The notes beneath the pieces were generated by a model that saw only the letters and a list, made by a program, of their open reading frames with translations, searched no databases and was not told the DNA's origin. A program made the translations under genes and the position numbers. A DNA stretch of 64,000 nt from Clavulina sp. PMI_390 (lineage: Eukaryota > Basidiomycota > Agaricomycetes > Cantharellales > Hydnaceae), in NCBI GenBank assembly GCA_015039315.1, contig WIDE01000029.1, positions 268,778 to 332,777 on the forward strand. The letters run 5' to 3'. Below, piece by piece: positions 45,252 to 59,473 of the stretch (position 1 is the stretch's first letter; every line of letters begins with the position of its first letter).

Positions 45252-48200
45252 ATGGCGCCGCTGGTCTCTGATCGTGCCTTTCTGTGGCTCATCATTTTAA
45301 CATTGCTTGCTCTTTTTGGATTCATTGCCAGTCGATGGATCCTCCCGGAAATCATTCGCCATTTCTTGACTGGCTTCAGAGTTCGCAGTATCAGTGCCCG
45401 CTCCATTCGTGGTCTGTACGTTGAGCGGCCGGGCTACTCCCTCAATGTCGACCGCATTGGCATTTCTTTTCACTCTCCAACCGACAATTCTGCACGTCAT
45501 GTCCATTTCCAGATTCAAGGGCTTGTCATGCGCCTCTCAGAGTCTGGCTCTCCACCTGAACCTCTCCCCAAAGCATCAGCGAAGCCTCCTACCCCAACTT
45601 CCTACGCAGCCCGAATCGCCCCGCCATTGGCAATCTTTATCGGATACCTACCCTCCAAGTTCCTGCTCGCACTAGACCTCATCTTTCGTCCCTTTCTTCG
45701 CTCCTTCTTCGTTAGCGCCGTTCGCCTTATCATCCGTCTCGTCCCATCCCTCTCCCAAATCCTTGATGTGGAGCTGGATACTGCCACCTTTGTTTTCAAG
45801 GACCTTGGTGACGCATATCTCACCATCTCCGGCGTGACTGTGGCCTCCAAAGCAGACTTTGAGCAACTGAGCGATGAAGTTGCCAGGTCAAAGGAGGAGG
45901 CCAAGATTGCCAAGGAGCTATCTGAAAAGAAGGACAAAGACCCCCCGCCCGCTGAGGAATGGAAGTCTCGCCTCTTCAAGGGCTCAGAGCGCGTTTGGAA
46001 ACGTGCTGTGAGCGTGACGGAGGGCTCGACCAGCGTTTCCTTGCGGTTGGGGTCATTGAGCTTCACTGCGACACCTTGGGCAGGTATTCGCCCTTCTCAT
46101 CGCCGCAACCTCTCAACCACCTCCCTCATCTCCCTCGAACCCCCTACCCCCTCATCAAAATCATTCAAATCCCGCTTTGAGGCGGATGATTCCCTCGATT
46201 CTGGTGTCGCCCTATCCATAACCCAACCCAGCACCTTCAACTTTTCTCTAGATTTCACTCACAAATCCATGAAACCCGAGTCCCTCAAATCTGTGCTGGA
46301 GATCCCTTCCCTAGTAGTATCAAGACAGTCGCTGAACGAACTACTTGAGCGGGCTGAAGATGCAAAGGCAAGAAAGTTCAAGGCCAAAGCGGCCGCTCGG
46401 CGCACCCCTACTATTGCCGCCAAAATTCGGAGGAGTGTCCAGCTGTTACGGGTCAGTTCCTTGCTACTTTCTCCCCCTCAAATCATATTGACAATGCTCC
46501 CTCTCGGTAGAAACCGGGAGATCCGACCCCAAGCTTTGTGGAAATGCAAGCTCCTAAAACCAATCCCATGGTTGAGGTATGTCTTTTGCCTTGTAAATTT
46601 CATTATAGGCGTTTTAATCTGCTTCCTAGACATTCGTGCGGCTACTTCACAGCATCGAAGTCCGATTTGGCACGGTTTCATACACTCACGATGCTTTACT
46701 CGGAGAAGAGTGGCGAGAATTGGGTTATCTGGAGTGCCAGCTCAACGGTGTCTTTGCTAAAGCCAAACTCACAAAACCCGACGACGACGAGCTACTCCGT
46801 CGCTTTCTCGGCAAGCCAACTGCTGTGCAACCCAAACTCGACGCACCCGCTTTCTCGTTTTCACTTGGGGTCTCCAGTGTCAATGTTCAGCGACCGTCAT
46901 CACTCTCTTCCAAGGAGGAATCCACTGTCTTCGCGCTGGGCGAGTCGGGTGTGGATGTGATTGCCACTCAGATCCCTGGTCTACTCCCATCTGCTCCATC
47001 CCTGAGTTCTGACCCCAACGCCTCGTTCGTGATCCTGGAAACCCGCGTCCGGCATGTCAGACTTGCTGAGCACGATCGTGTGGTCCAGAACATCCGCCAT
47101 GCTCTCATGAAACGTACCCATATTCCGGGTACTCTGGAATCGCGCGTCATGAAGGCATATCGTAACATCCCTCGATTTGTTGTCGACATCCGAGTCGACG
47201 ATATCAAGCTTCGTTTGTGGCATGAAGAGGACGACTTGCCTGCTGCAGTCCCTAAATTTGCTGTGGAGCTGGCCACTGATCATTTCGGATGGACGATGTC
47301 AAGCTCGTTTGGCGAAAGTACCTTCACTCAACGCTCAGGGAGGACGCCGAATGTACAGCCTGCTCTGAAAATGACATACGGTGGTACTGGGATAATTTCC
47401 CCTACAACACTACGATTGGAGACGTATGGTGACAACGGCCTAGTTATGAGCCCGAGCTCTACCTTGGGATTGGAGGGTTTGGCGCCTCCTAATGGTTTTG
47501 GAACGTTTTCATCCTCACTGTCGCTCTCATCAGTCACGACTTTGATCAACGAAGGCGGCTATCTTGCGAAGCTCGATACTCTCGAAATTGCCTTGGACGG
47601 CCAAGCCTTGGTAAAAGAAGAGGGCATGGGGGCTGGGTTCAAGAAAGAGGATTTTGTCACCGAGGTGAAGCTTCGCTGCGAGTCCTCAATTGTGGACTTG
47701 CGAGATTTGGAAGCTAGCAGTCTTCTTCAGCGTCTCATTGACGTGCTGCAGCTCCCCATTGATGTCCCATCATACTCCTTCCGCCAACCCCAGTCGTGCG
47801 AGCTGATGTCAAAGCTCCCTTCTGGTCTGGTAATCCACGGGTGGTTTGGAGGAGTGCAGATAGCGGTGTGCGGCAAGGATATCAATCCTCATGCTCCTGC
47901 TGACCTTTCTCGTGGGGTTGCACTCAGCACGTCCATCCTTGTCGAGTTCTGCAATCTCTCTGCGCCTCGCCATCTCCCGTACGAAGTCCGAGATCGTCCC
48001 AAGTTCTCAAGGCTCAATGCCTCCGCCCGTAATGCACTCCGTCTTCCTACATCTCTGGTTGAGCAAGCGGTATCCATGGCCTTCACTCTTCTGGAACAAG
48101 GCCGCCAAGCTGCTTTCTGGCGCGTGAATGTCCAAGACACGAAACTCTGGTCCCTGACCTCTACATCTGATCGCAAAGCCGATTTCCCATATTTGGCAGA

Positions 48201-51200
48201 CGATGTCTCTTCCGCGGTAGGCCCCAGGCACCATGTTGACCAGCGTTTCTTCTTGCTTCTCCCAGAAGTCAAGCTCGGTGGCCAGATCACGTCGTCGTCG
48301 AAAGACTCTCCCGAATGTCATGACGTTTTTGGTGGTCTCTCTCGGATTTTCTTTCGCTTCTCCCATCACCATATATACTCGAGTCTCCTCGCTGTTACGC
48401 GCCTGGCGCACCTCAAACCCAGGTCGTCCAATATCCCGGCCACACAAATCAAAATCCCCTCACCCACCAAGGTCACGTTTAGGCTGTCAATTGCTGATAT
48501 CCAAGTGACGGTCCATCTGCTTGGTGCCGATCGCCTGTACCTGCGAATGGCAGCCATTGCCTTCAGTAATATTGGCGGAGAGTCTCACTTGCGCTCTAAC
48601 AGCCTCCTCGCCTGGGTCCCAAGTCAACAAAAGGGCCTCAAAGGCAAATGGGAAGAACTTGGAAGAATAACACACGTGGATCTTCGTGTCAATGTCCCCC
48701 CGGCAGTACAATCGGTATCGGACATTACTGTCAACCTCCACTCTAAAGGCTTTCGGCTCCGCCTTCCTTATGACTATCAGTTCCACGAGCTCATCCAAGC
48801 TAGTTCCCTCACCTTTAAGACTCTCAAGCATCTGGCAAAAGGGGTTTCGTTAGGGGCCCACATTCCAATGGGTCTTCCAACCGCGGAGGATGCAAAGTAT
48901 TTGCCCACCATCTCCTTCTCCACCGAATTTTGGCTTCTCGAGATTGCCGATGATCCCTTTGAGTCTCGATTCGGCGCTGCTCTCCGCGTTGGGCTCGATG
49001 AGCAAGTGCGCCGTATTGATCGCGCAGAAGCCTTCGACGCCAAGGTTGCTGCGATTCGTAAAGAAGAGGCTGGCGAGCAGCTTAGTCCCGCTCCCTTCTC
49101 CTACCATTTCGATGGACATCGCGTGGTAGAGTCTGATCAGGCATGGTCCCGCCTGATGGAGTTGGAGTCACAAATATGGATCAAGCAGTCTCAGAGAGCG
49201 CGTGACGAAAGGGAGCGACGAGAGGAGGCTTTCCTAGCTCCAATCAAGCTTGCAAATCCTCGTTCGGCAGTGGAGAAGTGGATAAGTATTGACATCCAGC
49301 CAGTCGATAAATCAGTTCCCCTGTTCAGGCTTCACTCTGAGCACACGGAGATCCTGATCACGCCGCCTTGTTTCGAGAGCGACGACGGCCGTGCCGCATT
49401 CATGGCTGATGTCGGATCTGGGCTTCCTTCCTCCACGGCATTTAGTCTTCTCATTCCCTTCCACGTCTGCTGGAGTGCCAAGATGCTGCGTGTATCCATT
49501 CGTGACCATCCCCTACCTATGTTCAACATCCCAATCAACAGCGATCCTCACCAGCGTGCCTGGGTTTTTGACACAGATCTTGTCGTCGCAGAAGAGCTTG
49601 GAGCGCCATCAACTGTGTTCTATGTCCCCACTATCATCACTGAGGCAGAGGACAATTTACCCACGTTCTCGTTCTTGGTCCCCAAGATGGTGATGCCTAC
49701 CAAGACCTATGCCGAGCCTACTATTGATGTGAAGTCGTCAACTCCTGCCATTCTGACGTGGGGTGTATCCGTGATGCCTGGAGTAGCTGACGTCGCTCGT
49801 GCGTTTGATCGCATTGCGCCCCCTCCTCAGGACCCCTCGGCACCGCTGGGGTTCTGGGACAAGTTCCGGTTAATCTTCCATTGGAGGCTTCAGTCTCGAT
49901 TCTCAAGTGACGTTCACGTCCATCTCAAAGGTAACTCGATTTCTTCTACATTGATTTCACGTATTCACGTTGCTGGTCTTTGAGGATCTCGCGATCCAAA
50001 TATCCTCGCTGGTAGCGGTGCAGGGTTCGTTATGGAGTGGAAGGGCCAGCCAACATTCACTATCGGAACAAGTCCCAAGGATATGGAATTACTCCAACTT
50101 CGAGGGAAGGAGATGCGTCTAGCAATTCCAGAGTACGTTTTCAAATATTGTGCCTAATCCGATACTCAACATCGGCATATTTGTCTAGCCTACGCCGCTT
50201 CGACGCCTCATTTGGTCTTGATGGTGTATTGGAAAATCCGTTACTCAAACAAAGTGCCCCCACAAGCGGCAAAATCTTGGCGAAGTTCATGGGCAATGTT
50301 CGCATGGGCTTGGGTTTCGTATTTGAAGGCGATTCTCCTGAAGCAGATCATGACCCTAAAAATGGAGCGAGTTCCCGAGTCTTTACCTTCAAGCCACATT
50401 ATCAAGTGGCCCAGCGAACTCCTGTGAATCCGGACCCGGTCAGTACACGACGGTTAACGATATTGTTCGCTTGCTGACATAAACCTTAGACCATTGATTC
50501 ATACGATGGCTTCAGATCTCAGCATGTTCATCTTTCTGTCTCACTAGAGTCTTCATCGAGTACAAACACCGAAGCCGTCAACAGCATTCACCTGTCCCCC
50601 GACAAATCATCTCACTTTTGGAGCTGGTGGGGTCTATTCAACCACGCGCTCTCTCTCCCAATTCGCTCCGGTACCCTCTTCCCCGCCGCAAAGGCAGTGT
50701 CCCCAAAGCTGTCCCAGAGCCTTGCCACCGTGAAATACCGCATCGATGTTGCCCCACTCTTCATCAGTCACATCTATCACCAGGATTCGCGCACCGGGTG
50801 GCAGGAAGGGAATACAACTTGCGTTGGTGTCAAGATGCAGGCCCAAAACTTCCGAGCAGATCTCCATCAGCAGAAAGTGCTCAATTCCAAGTTCGACACT
50901 AAGCTTGGGCGGCTAAAGCAAGTTTATCACAAACAATTCAATGCAGCTGAGGCAGTCCTTACGGAGACAGAAGTCAGGGCAGTGCGCGCGCGGTTCAGCG
51001 AACCCCAGAAGGCACGTTTCTCTGGTAATACCGAGACCGAATATAACGAACCGGACGCGCCCGTGCTTCCCGATGATGGACAGGAGCCTGACGATTCTGA
51101 TTGGCGTGATATGGATGACTTTGTTGAACTCAGTTGGACACCTGGGGATCCCGATCCGAGTCTGTGGCTCGTCCCCTTTGCGTTTGTACCCCGCTTCAAC

Positions 51201-54200
51201 TACCTCAAGCATTCGGCGAATAGCGACTCGTGGAGATTTGGACATGAGAACACTCATATCTGTCTTCACGGCCAGCAACTCTGTAAGCATTACCAAGTTG
51301 TTCTTGCGTGCCACGAAATCTAAACACACTGCCCTTACAGCTATGCAAGCAATCCAGCGACAATTTGCCATAGATCGCTTGGAAGAACTGCGTAAAGAAC
51401 TGACAGCCCTTTCTGCTTCGGAGTCCGTGGAGGTCAGTCATTCTATACACCCTCGGCATGCATCGCCACTTAAGATCGTGACTTCAGAGCTTCAAATCGC
51501 GAATCGCTGAACTAAGGAGAGCTATCGCTCCCTTGGATGAGTATGTCAAGCAAATTGACGATGCTCACTCTCCTCACCACAAAGGGGGTCTTCTATCGTA
51601 CTACATGACCGTGGATGATAGTGCCGCTATCCACCACTATCATGAGTTCGAGAACGTCTACCAGGTACACAACCCCAGGATCATTTGGACGGAAACCCGA
51701 CGCGACGTAGGTGTCTTATGAAACTCCGCCCAATGAGCAGATAATCTTACCTGTGCTTCCAGATTCTCATGGACTACGTTTATTCCTCACGACGAGTTCA
51801 AGGTTTCGAGTATCAGATGAGCGAACGGTAAGTAGTATCAAAGAAACCATTGGTACTTACTCTAACTACTTTGCTAGGCTTCTGCAATTCATGCGCGACC
51901 AAGCAGCGAAGGCTGAACCTCATGTAGCCCCAACAGGGAAGAAGACCAAGTTGGGCGTGGCTGGGAAGGCTGTGCGGCGTATCCTGCCAAAGGAACCAGT
52001 TCACCAAGAGCCAGAGCAAGCGGAAACCGAGCTCCAGATTCACGATACTGCTGATATCATGGAGAAGGAAGATCCTTTGCACGGCCTTGCCCAGGGTTCT
52101 GTGGTCAAGAGTGGGCATTATGTCCTTATGCTCAAGCCTCAAGTGATCCTCAGTAGTGAGAAGGGGACCGGAAACGACTTGGTGGCTGTTGGTATGTCTT
52201 TCTTTACCTCTAGTCTTATTGGTTGTTATATTGCGTGACGCTGAAAATCTTTCGTTTGTAGCGAATATGCTTGCACTGCAGAACTACTCGGTTATGGATC
52301 CATTGCACATCCAGGATCCGGTCAACGGAGTTCTGATGCATCGGTAAGTCACTGCCTCTTCCGAGGCTTGCCAGAGTTCTTATCAAGTTTCTTTAGGAAC
52401 CACGCCCAAGTCCACCGCATGCAGGTCTTCTCGCCATCAGAGCTACATGCTTTGACCTTTGATCAGTCGTACAACGTCCCTCTTGAAGTTCTTGTTGATA
52501 ATCGTTGCGAGCATGGAGACTTCCATCGACTATTGCCTCACACCGATGTCAAGATCCACTACGACAAGTTTAATCGTCTACGTCTGCGCAGCGAAGCCTC
52601 CATGACTATCGCTGATGGAGTGGCTGACATGAGTTCTCATCTGAAGACACACACAGTACGTCACATCACTCAGATTGGGGCAGTCTATTGACAAATATAT
52701 TCCCTTTAGGATCGCGTGGCCGTCAGCATCCCTCGTTTCTCTGTTTCCGCCACCGCTGCCAACTACACCGCGATCTACAATGTGGTCCAGCAGCTTATCA
52801 TGTACTCGGACCCTGTACAAAAACAGCACAACGAAGCACTGCAGAAGTTCATCTATCTTTTCGACTTCAAAGACAAGAAGGCTTCCATTGAGATCGTCAG
52901 CAAGCTCCAACAACGTATTCGGGTCCTCCAGAACGTGCTGATGCACTACGATCAGCACTTCAGCCATCTTAGCGATGCTGAAAAGGACGTAGCCTACTCC
53001 GCAAAGTCGCAAATGTTCCTAATGCGTCGCGAGCTGAACCTCATCCATGAGTCTTATACACACGCACAGGCAAAGGCCGCAATGAGTGCAGAGGAAAACC
53101 ACGTTTCTGCCCTTCGGGTGGATGCCATGTTCTCGGAGCTTGCTTGGCACATGCTTGACGATCTGGACGGGCTAATGACCAAGCTTGCCGTACGCGGTGG
53201 CCGATACACCTGGATGTCGCGGGATGATGGCTCAATGGTCAACAAAGTTGTCATCAAGGATATTCAAGCGCTCGATGCGCGCCACGATGCGCTGTTCCCA
53301 GAGATCGCGGTGAAGCTGGATCTACCTGGTCACAAGGTTAGTTGGTTTTTGTCTGCCGATTCAGTACATTACTGGAGACCCTAACCCCCTTCCTATGACA
53401 GAGTGAAGATTTCCTTGTTGCCAAATGGGAAACTTTACCTCCAGTTGGTGGTATCTCAATTTGGGAGAGTTTCAACCTCAAGATCCATCCCATTCAGGTC
53501 CATATTGAGCGCCAGCTAGGTCGGAAACTTGAGGGCTATGCGTTCAAGGGAGCCAGCGAAAAGCGGGCGAAGATTGAAGCGCCGGCGCCTCTTGAAGTCC
53601 CTTCCGCGCCTTTCCGTCCCCGTGGTTCCTTGGACGCCTCTGTGCCTCCCACGCCCCGCCGGCTGACTGCCATGACTCGCGCCTCGTCGTATCAGGATCT
53701 CAAAGCTGCAGCATCGACGCATCAAAATGAACCTTCCATGAGGAACAAACTAAAGAAGACGCGCTCTATTGAGCACCTCAGGATACGTCGTTTTGATAAG
53801 GAAAAAGTCGTTGGCGGGTTTTCCACCTTTGTTGATCAGGATTTAGAGGAGATGAACCAGCGAGCAAACCAAAATCGAACGTTCCTCAGCATTCAGATTG
53901 AGCCCATCATCTGTCTCCTCACCTACAAGAAGGATGATGAGCACTCTTCCATCAAGTCTATCCCCAACCTGGTCAACTTTAAGTTTCAATCTGAAAAGAT
54001 TGAGTACGAAAATAAAATTTGGAGTGTGAGTGCCTCTCCCAATGGTCCTTTAGCTCATCGCTGACTTCCCCTCCTTTTCAGTTCCAAGATTTGGTGAAAG
54101 TCGCCAAGAGGGAGATGTTCCACCTGTTGTGGAATCAGAAAGGTGCTCTCCTTGAGACCGTTATGAAGTCCAAGCTACCCAGCCATCGCAGGCACTTGCA

Positions 54201-54606
54201 CACCCCAGATTACACGACCCCTTCAAGCTCAACAGTCTCGCTCGTTGAATCTCGGAAGGGCAAAGGTCGCTGGAATCCGTTCCGTCGAGGCTCATCCCAT
54301 TCTTCCATTACCACCAATTCTCCATCACCTGCGCCAACACCACCGTCAATCGACATTAGCAGACCTAGATTTGTAGATGACGAAGAGGGGCTAGTTTCCA
54401 GCCCTTCCAGCGAGGTGTTTGGAGAGCCTTCAGCCTTGACGCTCCAGACGAAGGGCTATGACATCCCCTCGTTTGACATCACTGCCCCCTCCCCATCTCG
54501 TTCCAGTTCTTCGAGCTCTGGTCCGAGCCGACGCGAAGCGACTCTGCGAGCTAAAAGCCTCGTTTCCTCTCCATTCTCCCCCCGCTTTTCACATGACCGT
54601 TCATGA
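45252..54606 (+). CDS. FMP27: FMP27/Hobbit-type bridge-like lipid-transfer protein (BLTP2), roughly 2,850 aa
   Basis: Giant rod-shaped lipid-transfer protein at ER-plasma membrane and other contacts; yeast homologues are Fmp27 and Hob2. First exons 45252-46451, 46511-46576 and 46630-49930; about ten shorter ones follow to the stop at 54606. An N-terminal membrane anchor (LIILTLLALFGFIAS, residues 13-27) is followed by the FMP27 N-terminal domain (DAYLTISGVTV). Central signatures are HFWSWWGLFNHALSLPIRSG and WRDMDDFVELSWTPGDPD followed by VPFAFVPRFNYLKH. The C-terminal domain (about 52700-54100) includes EIVSKLQQRIRVLQ, LSDAEKDVAYSAKSQMFLMR, FNLKIHPIQVHIERQLGRKL and DLVKVAKREMFHLLW. The last 150 residues are Ser/Pro-rich and disordered. 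Convergent evidence from domains, order and size makes the call secure; the small exons between 50000 and 52700 are less exactly placed. Confidence 0.93.
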
Positions 54607-54965
54607 CCCACGATCAGTTGCCGCTTCATCTAGATCCCATATCATACTTAGTAGTTTACTTCCCATGTAATTTATCGTTTAGTATTGCTCCCGAATGTGT
54701 CATTCGTTTCTGGCTCCTGAGCTTTGCCATCCGCTGTCCACTGGTTTCCGCGCTATGAGCTTGAGTTGCCCGAGACGGTGTGTTGTGAGAATCTGATTCA
54801 GTCCTGGTTCACCGGAGCAGAGTCATTTGTATCAGACGCGCGCATCTGTCCTATTCTCGGTGCCGAAGTTAGTGTGCCGCTCCACTTGTCGCCTCCTAAA
54901 CACTACAGTGACATCTTGCTCGCTTGCTCTGTAACAACACTTTTTCTTCGTTTTATCGATAATCA

Positions 54966-57900
54966 ATGAGTGGGAGAGGTGGAGGTGGCAGAGGTATCTG
55001 AGCGATGCTTGAGAATCTCAAAGTGATCGAGCCTGACGCGTGCTTTACAGGTCGAGGAGGTGGTGGTGCTGGAGGCCGTGGAGGTGAAGGTGGAACTGGA
55101 GGACCTTCTCAACAAGGTGGGTAATTTCTTCTACGTATATGTTATGTGCTCACTGTCGATAATTGTCCTATTAGGCGGCGGTGGACCTCCTCGAGGAAGA
55201 GGTGGGTCTCCGGCTCGAGGAGGCGGAGGTGGCTACAGTGGTGGCGGAGATCGTGGAGGAGGCAGAGGGTTCCAAGGTAATGATAGTTTGCTAAATAACC
55301 ATCTGGGTGACTAACGACGCCCTCATTTGGTTCTTGTAGGTCGTGGTGGACCCCCAGGACGTGGTGGGCCCCCAGGTCGAGGTGGTGGACCTCCTCCTCC
55401 TGCTTCACCTGCCCTAAACCTTCCTGCTGCCCAGATCGACCCTCGACTCACCGATAATGGGCTTAACCAACTCATATCTGGCCTCTCGCAACTCAAGATT
55501 GAAGGTGGTGGAGGAGAGCTCCCGATTCGTCCTGGCTTTGGAACTCTCGGCAAGGTCGTTCGACTGCGTGCCAACCATTTCCCGGTACAGAAATTCCCCA
55601 AGACCGTGTACGAATATGCTGTCAAAGTATGTGCATCGCTCTCCCTTTCAATAATAATAATATCTCATTTGGTTGTCGCAGATCGATCCTACAGAAGGGA
55701 CAAAACCTCGACGAGTCAAGGTGAGTAGATAGGAACTCATTCATGGCAGTTTGCTTATCATTTGCCATGTAGCGGAGATTATTTGACTTGCTTGAGCGAA
55801 CCCCGGAATTCTCAGGGCATGCACCATATACCGCAAATGATGGCTCTACGAAGCTGGTCTCGTCCCGAAGACTCCCGATCCCTGACGGTGAAGATACTCT
55901 TGATGTTTCCGTCAAGCTCTACGACGAAGACGAAGAGGGTCCGAACGACAAAGCGAAGACGTATACGCTCTCCATCTCCTTCGTCGCTGAACATGATAGC
56001 TCAACTCTACAGCGGTAAGTTGTGCAACTTTCCTTTGTGGAGGCATCATGTCACAACTCTATCTTAGATATCTCAACGGGGAGCCAGGGCTCCATGCTTA
56101 TGATACGGGACCCATGATCTCTGCATTTAACATCATGTTGCAGAAGCATGCTCTCCAGAACGGTGGAGTCAGCGTCGGCCAAAATCGATATTTCTTTGCT
56201 CGGGAGCATTCGGCTGCGCTTGATGCAAATCTTGTCGCCTTCCGAGGTAATTACATTGATATCAATACAAAGCTTTCGCATCGTCTGATGCACTCGACTC
56301 TGTCTAGGGTTCTACCTTTCCGTCCGGCCAACCTTCAAACAGCTATCCGTGAACCTCAACGTGCGCTTAGCCTTCTAGATGTCATGCTGGTGAATCTGAC
56401 TTTTCCTCCAATCTTTCAGGTTGCGACTACTGCGTTTTACAAGGAAGGCAATCTTGCCGAGGCCTTGGAAAACTACAGTCGTAATTCGTACGGGGCGAAT
56501 CCAACTGCGTTTGTTTTCGGCCTTCGTGTGAAAACATCACATGTGAGCACCTCTTGAAGTTTCATTTCGCGGTCACAAGTTTGGCTCACGCTCTTACTCA
56601 ACCGCTTTAGCTGGGGTACAAGAAAAGCATATTCAAGGTCGGCAATGCCGCCAATCGCTTGACATTCCAGCATCAACAGTACGGCAAAATCACAGTAGAG
56701 GAATATTTCAAAAGTCCGTGTTTATTTTGAGGCTGAAGCATATCACGTTGTTGAACTTCTATCTTTCCAGGGCAGCACAAAATCAATCTAAAGAAACCGG
56801 GCGGTCCCTGTGTCGACGTTGGAACCAAATCCCGATCCAACTGGGTTCCCGCCGAATTGTATGTTGAACGTGACTGGGTCCAGTGCGAAATATTGATATA
56901 ATCTGCTTCAGATGTACTATCCTTCCAAATCAACCATTCCGAGGGAAGCTCTCGCCAGAGCAGACACGATCTATGATCGGAATTGCTTGCCTGCCGCCCA
57001 GCGAAAATCAGGCCGACATCTACCGAAATGGTTTACCTTCCATGGGTCTGTCGCCTGAATCTGACTCTTTGCAGAAGTTTGGATTCTCTATTGGGAACCA
57101 AATGGCTGTTGTCCCCGGTCGTATCCTCAACCCTCCAAAAATCGCTTATGGCGGAGGAAAGGAGTTGATGGTTCGCGATTCAGCGTGGAATTTGCGCGAC
57201 GTCAAGTTTCACAGAGGTGCAGCAATCGGGAACTGCTTGGCCCTTGTCATCAACGAGCGCAAAGGGGACATTGAGCGAGCAGATGATCCAGATTTTATTC
57301 AGGTATGTAGGGAACGCCTTAAGTACGATGCTTCTAGCTCTGGCTTGATACTCATGCCCCTGCTCTTAGACCGTGGATCAATTCACGACAATGTGTGGGA
57401 CCTGTGGGATGGGTGTCAACCAAACGAGGTGGAAAAGGGACATTGTTCGCGCCCATCCACGAAATCAGGATCCCTCCCGTGAGCAGACCACTGCGCTTGT
57501 TCGCCAGACAGTCAAGTCGTTGCCTGGGAGGCCAGACCTCGTTCTTATCATCCTGAGCAACGATGACAAGGTTTTCTACGCAAGGCTGAAGTGAGTAAGC
57601 CGCTAATCGACACACGATTCGACCTTCTGATCTCGCAGTTGTATAGGACGCTCTTCGACGTCGATCTTGGTGTGATTAATGTCTGCGTTGTTGGCCAAAA
57701 ATTCCGCAAGAAACAGGTTTGTCTCCCACGGGCTTTGCACATTCGGAGCGAAATCAACCTTACTCAAATATTCGTAGCCGCAATATTTTGCGAACGTCGC
57801 TCTCAAAGTCAACATGAAGCTCGGTGGTGTGAACCATGTACTTACTGGTGCCGGCACCCAGTGGCTGAAACAGAAACCGACGATGCTTATGGGAGCCGAT

Positions 57901-59256
57901 GTCACCCATCCTAGTCCTGGAAGTCTGAAAGGAACGCCGTCGATTGCCTCGGTCGTAGCTAGCATCGGTCAGTGCGATTCTCCACCAGGTACAAATATCT
58001 TAACCTAGGCTGATATTTGAGTTCACTCTAGATGATTCATTTGCTCGCTATCCTGCATCGTTATGCTTGCAGGAAACGAAGAAGTAAGATACTAAAATCC
58101 CTTATCTGGCTCCATTTCGGCACTAACAGCTTTCTTAGGGAGGTAAGTGAACGGCATTTGGACCCGTCAACCTGCTGGCCCTCATGAGACCGAGGTAGAT
58201 GATCACAACACTTGAGGAAATGACGATTGAGCGACTCAAAGGTACATCCCAGTTATATCAATATCGTTCTATTTACTAAGGTTGATCCTATATTTTCCTC
58301 AGCTTGGGAAGCCACAAATGGCAAGGGCAAGTTTCCCGCCCGTATCGTCATGTTCCGAGACGGCGTCTCAGAAGGACAGTTCCTCACTGTTCTCCATGAG
58401 GAATTTCCTCAAGTACTTGAAGCCTGCAAAAAGGTGGCCCAGGGTTATCGGCCTTCAATTACCTACATCATTGCTGGCAAGAGGTATGTGTTCCATTACT
58501 TGGACGCGAAGCCGAATCTCACCAATGCCTTCATATCTGGTTAGGCACCACACTCGCTTCTATCCCGTTGATGCCGACGGAACTGACGAAAGAAATAACT
58601 CTAACCCTAAGAGCGGTACTGTGGTGGATAAGGGTGTTACGGGTGTTTACACCTTTGACTTCTTCCTCCAATCTGTGAGTTCATAGCCCATAGACGATAG
58701 AATCAATTGTTGACTAATCGAATTTATAGCACGGTACGTTTCTTCTGTCTCAATAACAGCTTTTTCTTCCGTTCCTAAGTCGTAGCTCCCAGTTGGACTC
58801 AAGGGACAAGCTCGCCCCACTCACTATACGGTTGTGCATGATGAAAACAAGTTTTCTGCTGTGAGTTCTGGGATAATGCTAGAGTCGTCCTATATTCGCT
58901 CAATATCTCCTCCTTTTTAATCTCGTAGGATGAGCTGCAGCGTTTATGCCATGAGCTCAGTCACACGTTTGCACGCGCTACTCGAGGTGTCAGCCTGATT
59001 CCACCCGCCTATTGTGAGTCAACCCACTCTCCCGTTATCATGTGATATGGCAACTTCACTTACCACCTCTGCACCAGATGCTGATTTAGCATGCGAGCGT
59101 GGACGCTGCTACATTCACAGTCTCCTCAATGCTGACTCCGCGTCTGTCGCTGGAACGTCGGGCACCCTCTCAGAAGAGGCTGTATATCAGATGGCGAAGA
59201 AGGCGTGGGGGGAGGGCCCTGCACGTAATATTCGCAATAAGATGTACTATATCTGA
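54966..59256 (+). CDS. Argonaute (PAZ-PIWI) RNA-silencing effector
   Basis: Small-RNA-guided silencing protein. ATG 54966 opens an RGG/PPG-rich leader in four exons (54966-54993, 55051-55116, 55175-55276, 55340 on). Then follow the N domain (LRANHFPVQKFPKTVYEYAVK), linker (DTGPMISAFNIMLQKHA; QNRYFFARE), PAZ (ITVEEYFKS, WVPAELCTILPNQPFRGKLSPEQT) and PIWI domains. PIWI residues: Asp in LMGADVTHPSPGS, Asp in VMFRDGVSEGQF, and Asp in PPAYYADLACERGRCYIH where most Argonautes have His, giving a DEDD-type site if the glutamate finger (LEEMTIERL region) is kept. It ends NKMYYI. At least 15 introns, mostly 50-70 nt. Length is roughly 950-1,000 aa. Confidence 0.94.
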
Positions 59257-59473
59257 GTGAGAGAACCGAGGGAGGAGCTTCATCTTTCCGTCCATTTGCT
59301 ATCTTGCACGCTTTCGAATCTTCCCTCTATTTGGCAGGATGGGACATATATGAAACCCTTGTATGTTAATGCTGGATATATTTGTACCTTAGCCTTATTT
59401 CTTGGATTATTATAACTTGTAATACTAGTACAGTGGATCAAGAAAATCATCTCCAAAGTCTGCCCTGTCTCCA

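Noticed and set aside
54724..54965. Frame ending in ATGA overlap with the Argonaute start, as an upstream gene
   Set aside because: It has no in-frame ATG; only near-cognate starts. More likely FMP27/Argonaute spacer.
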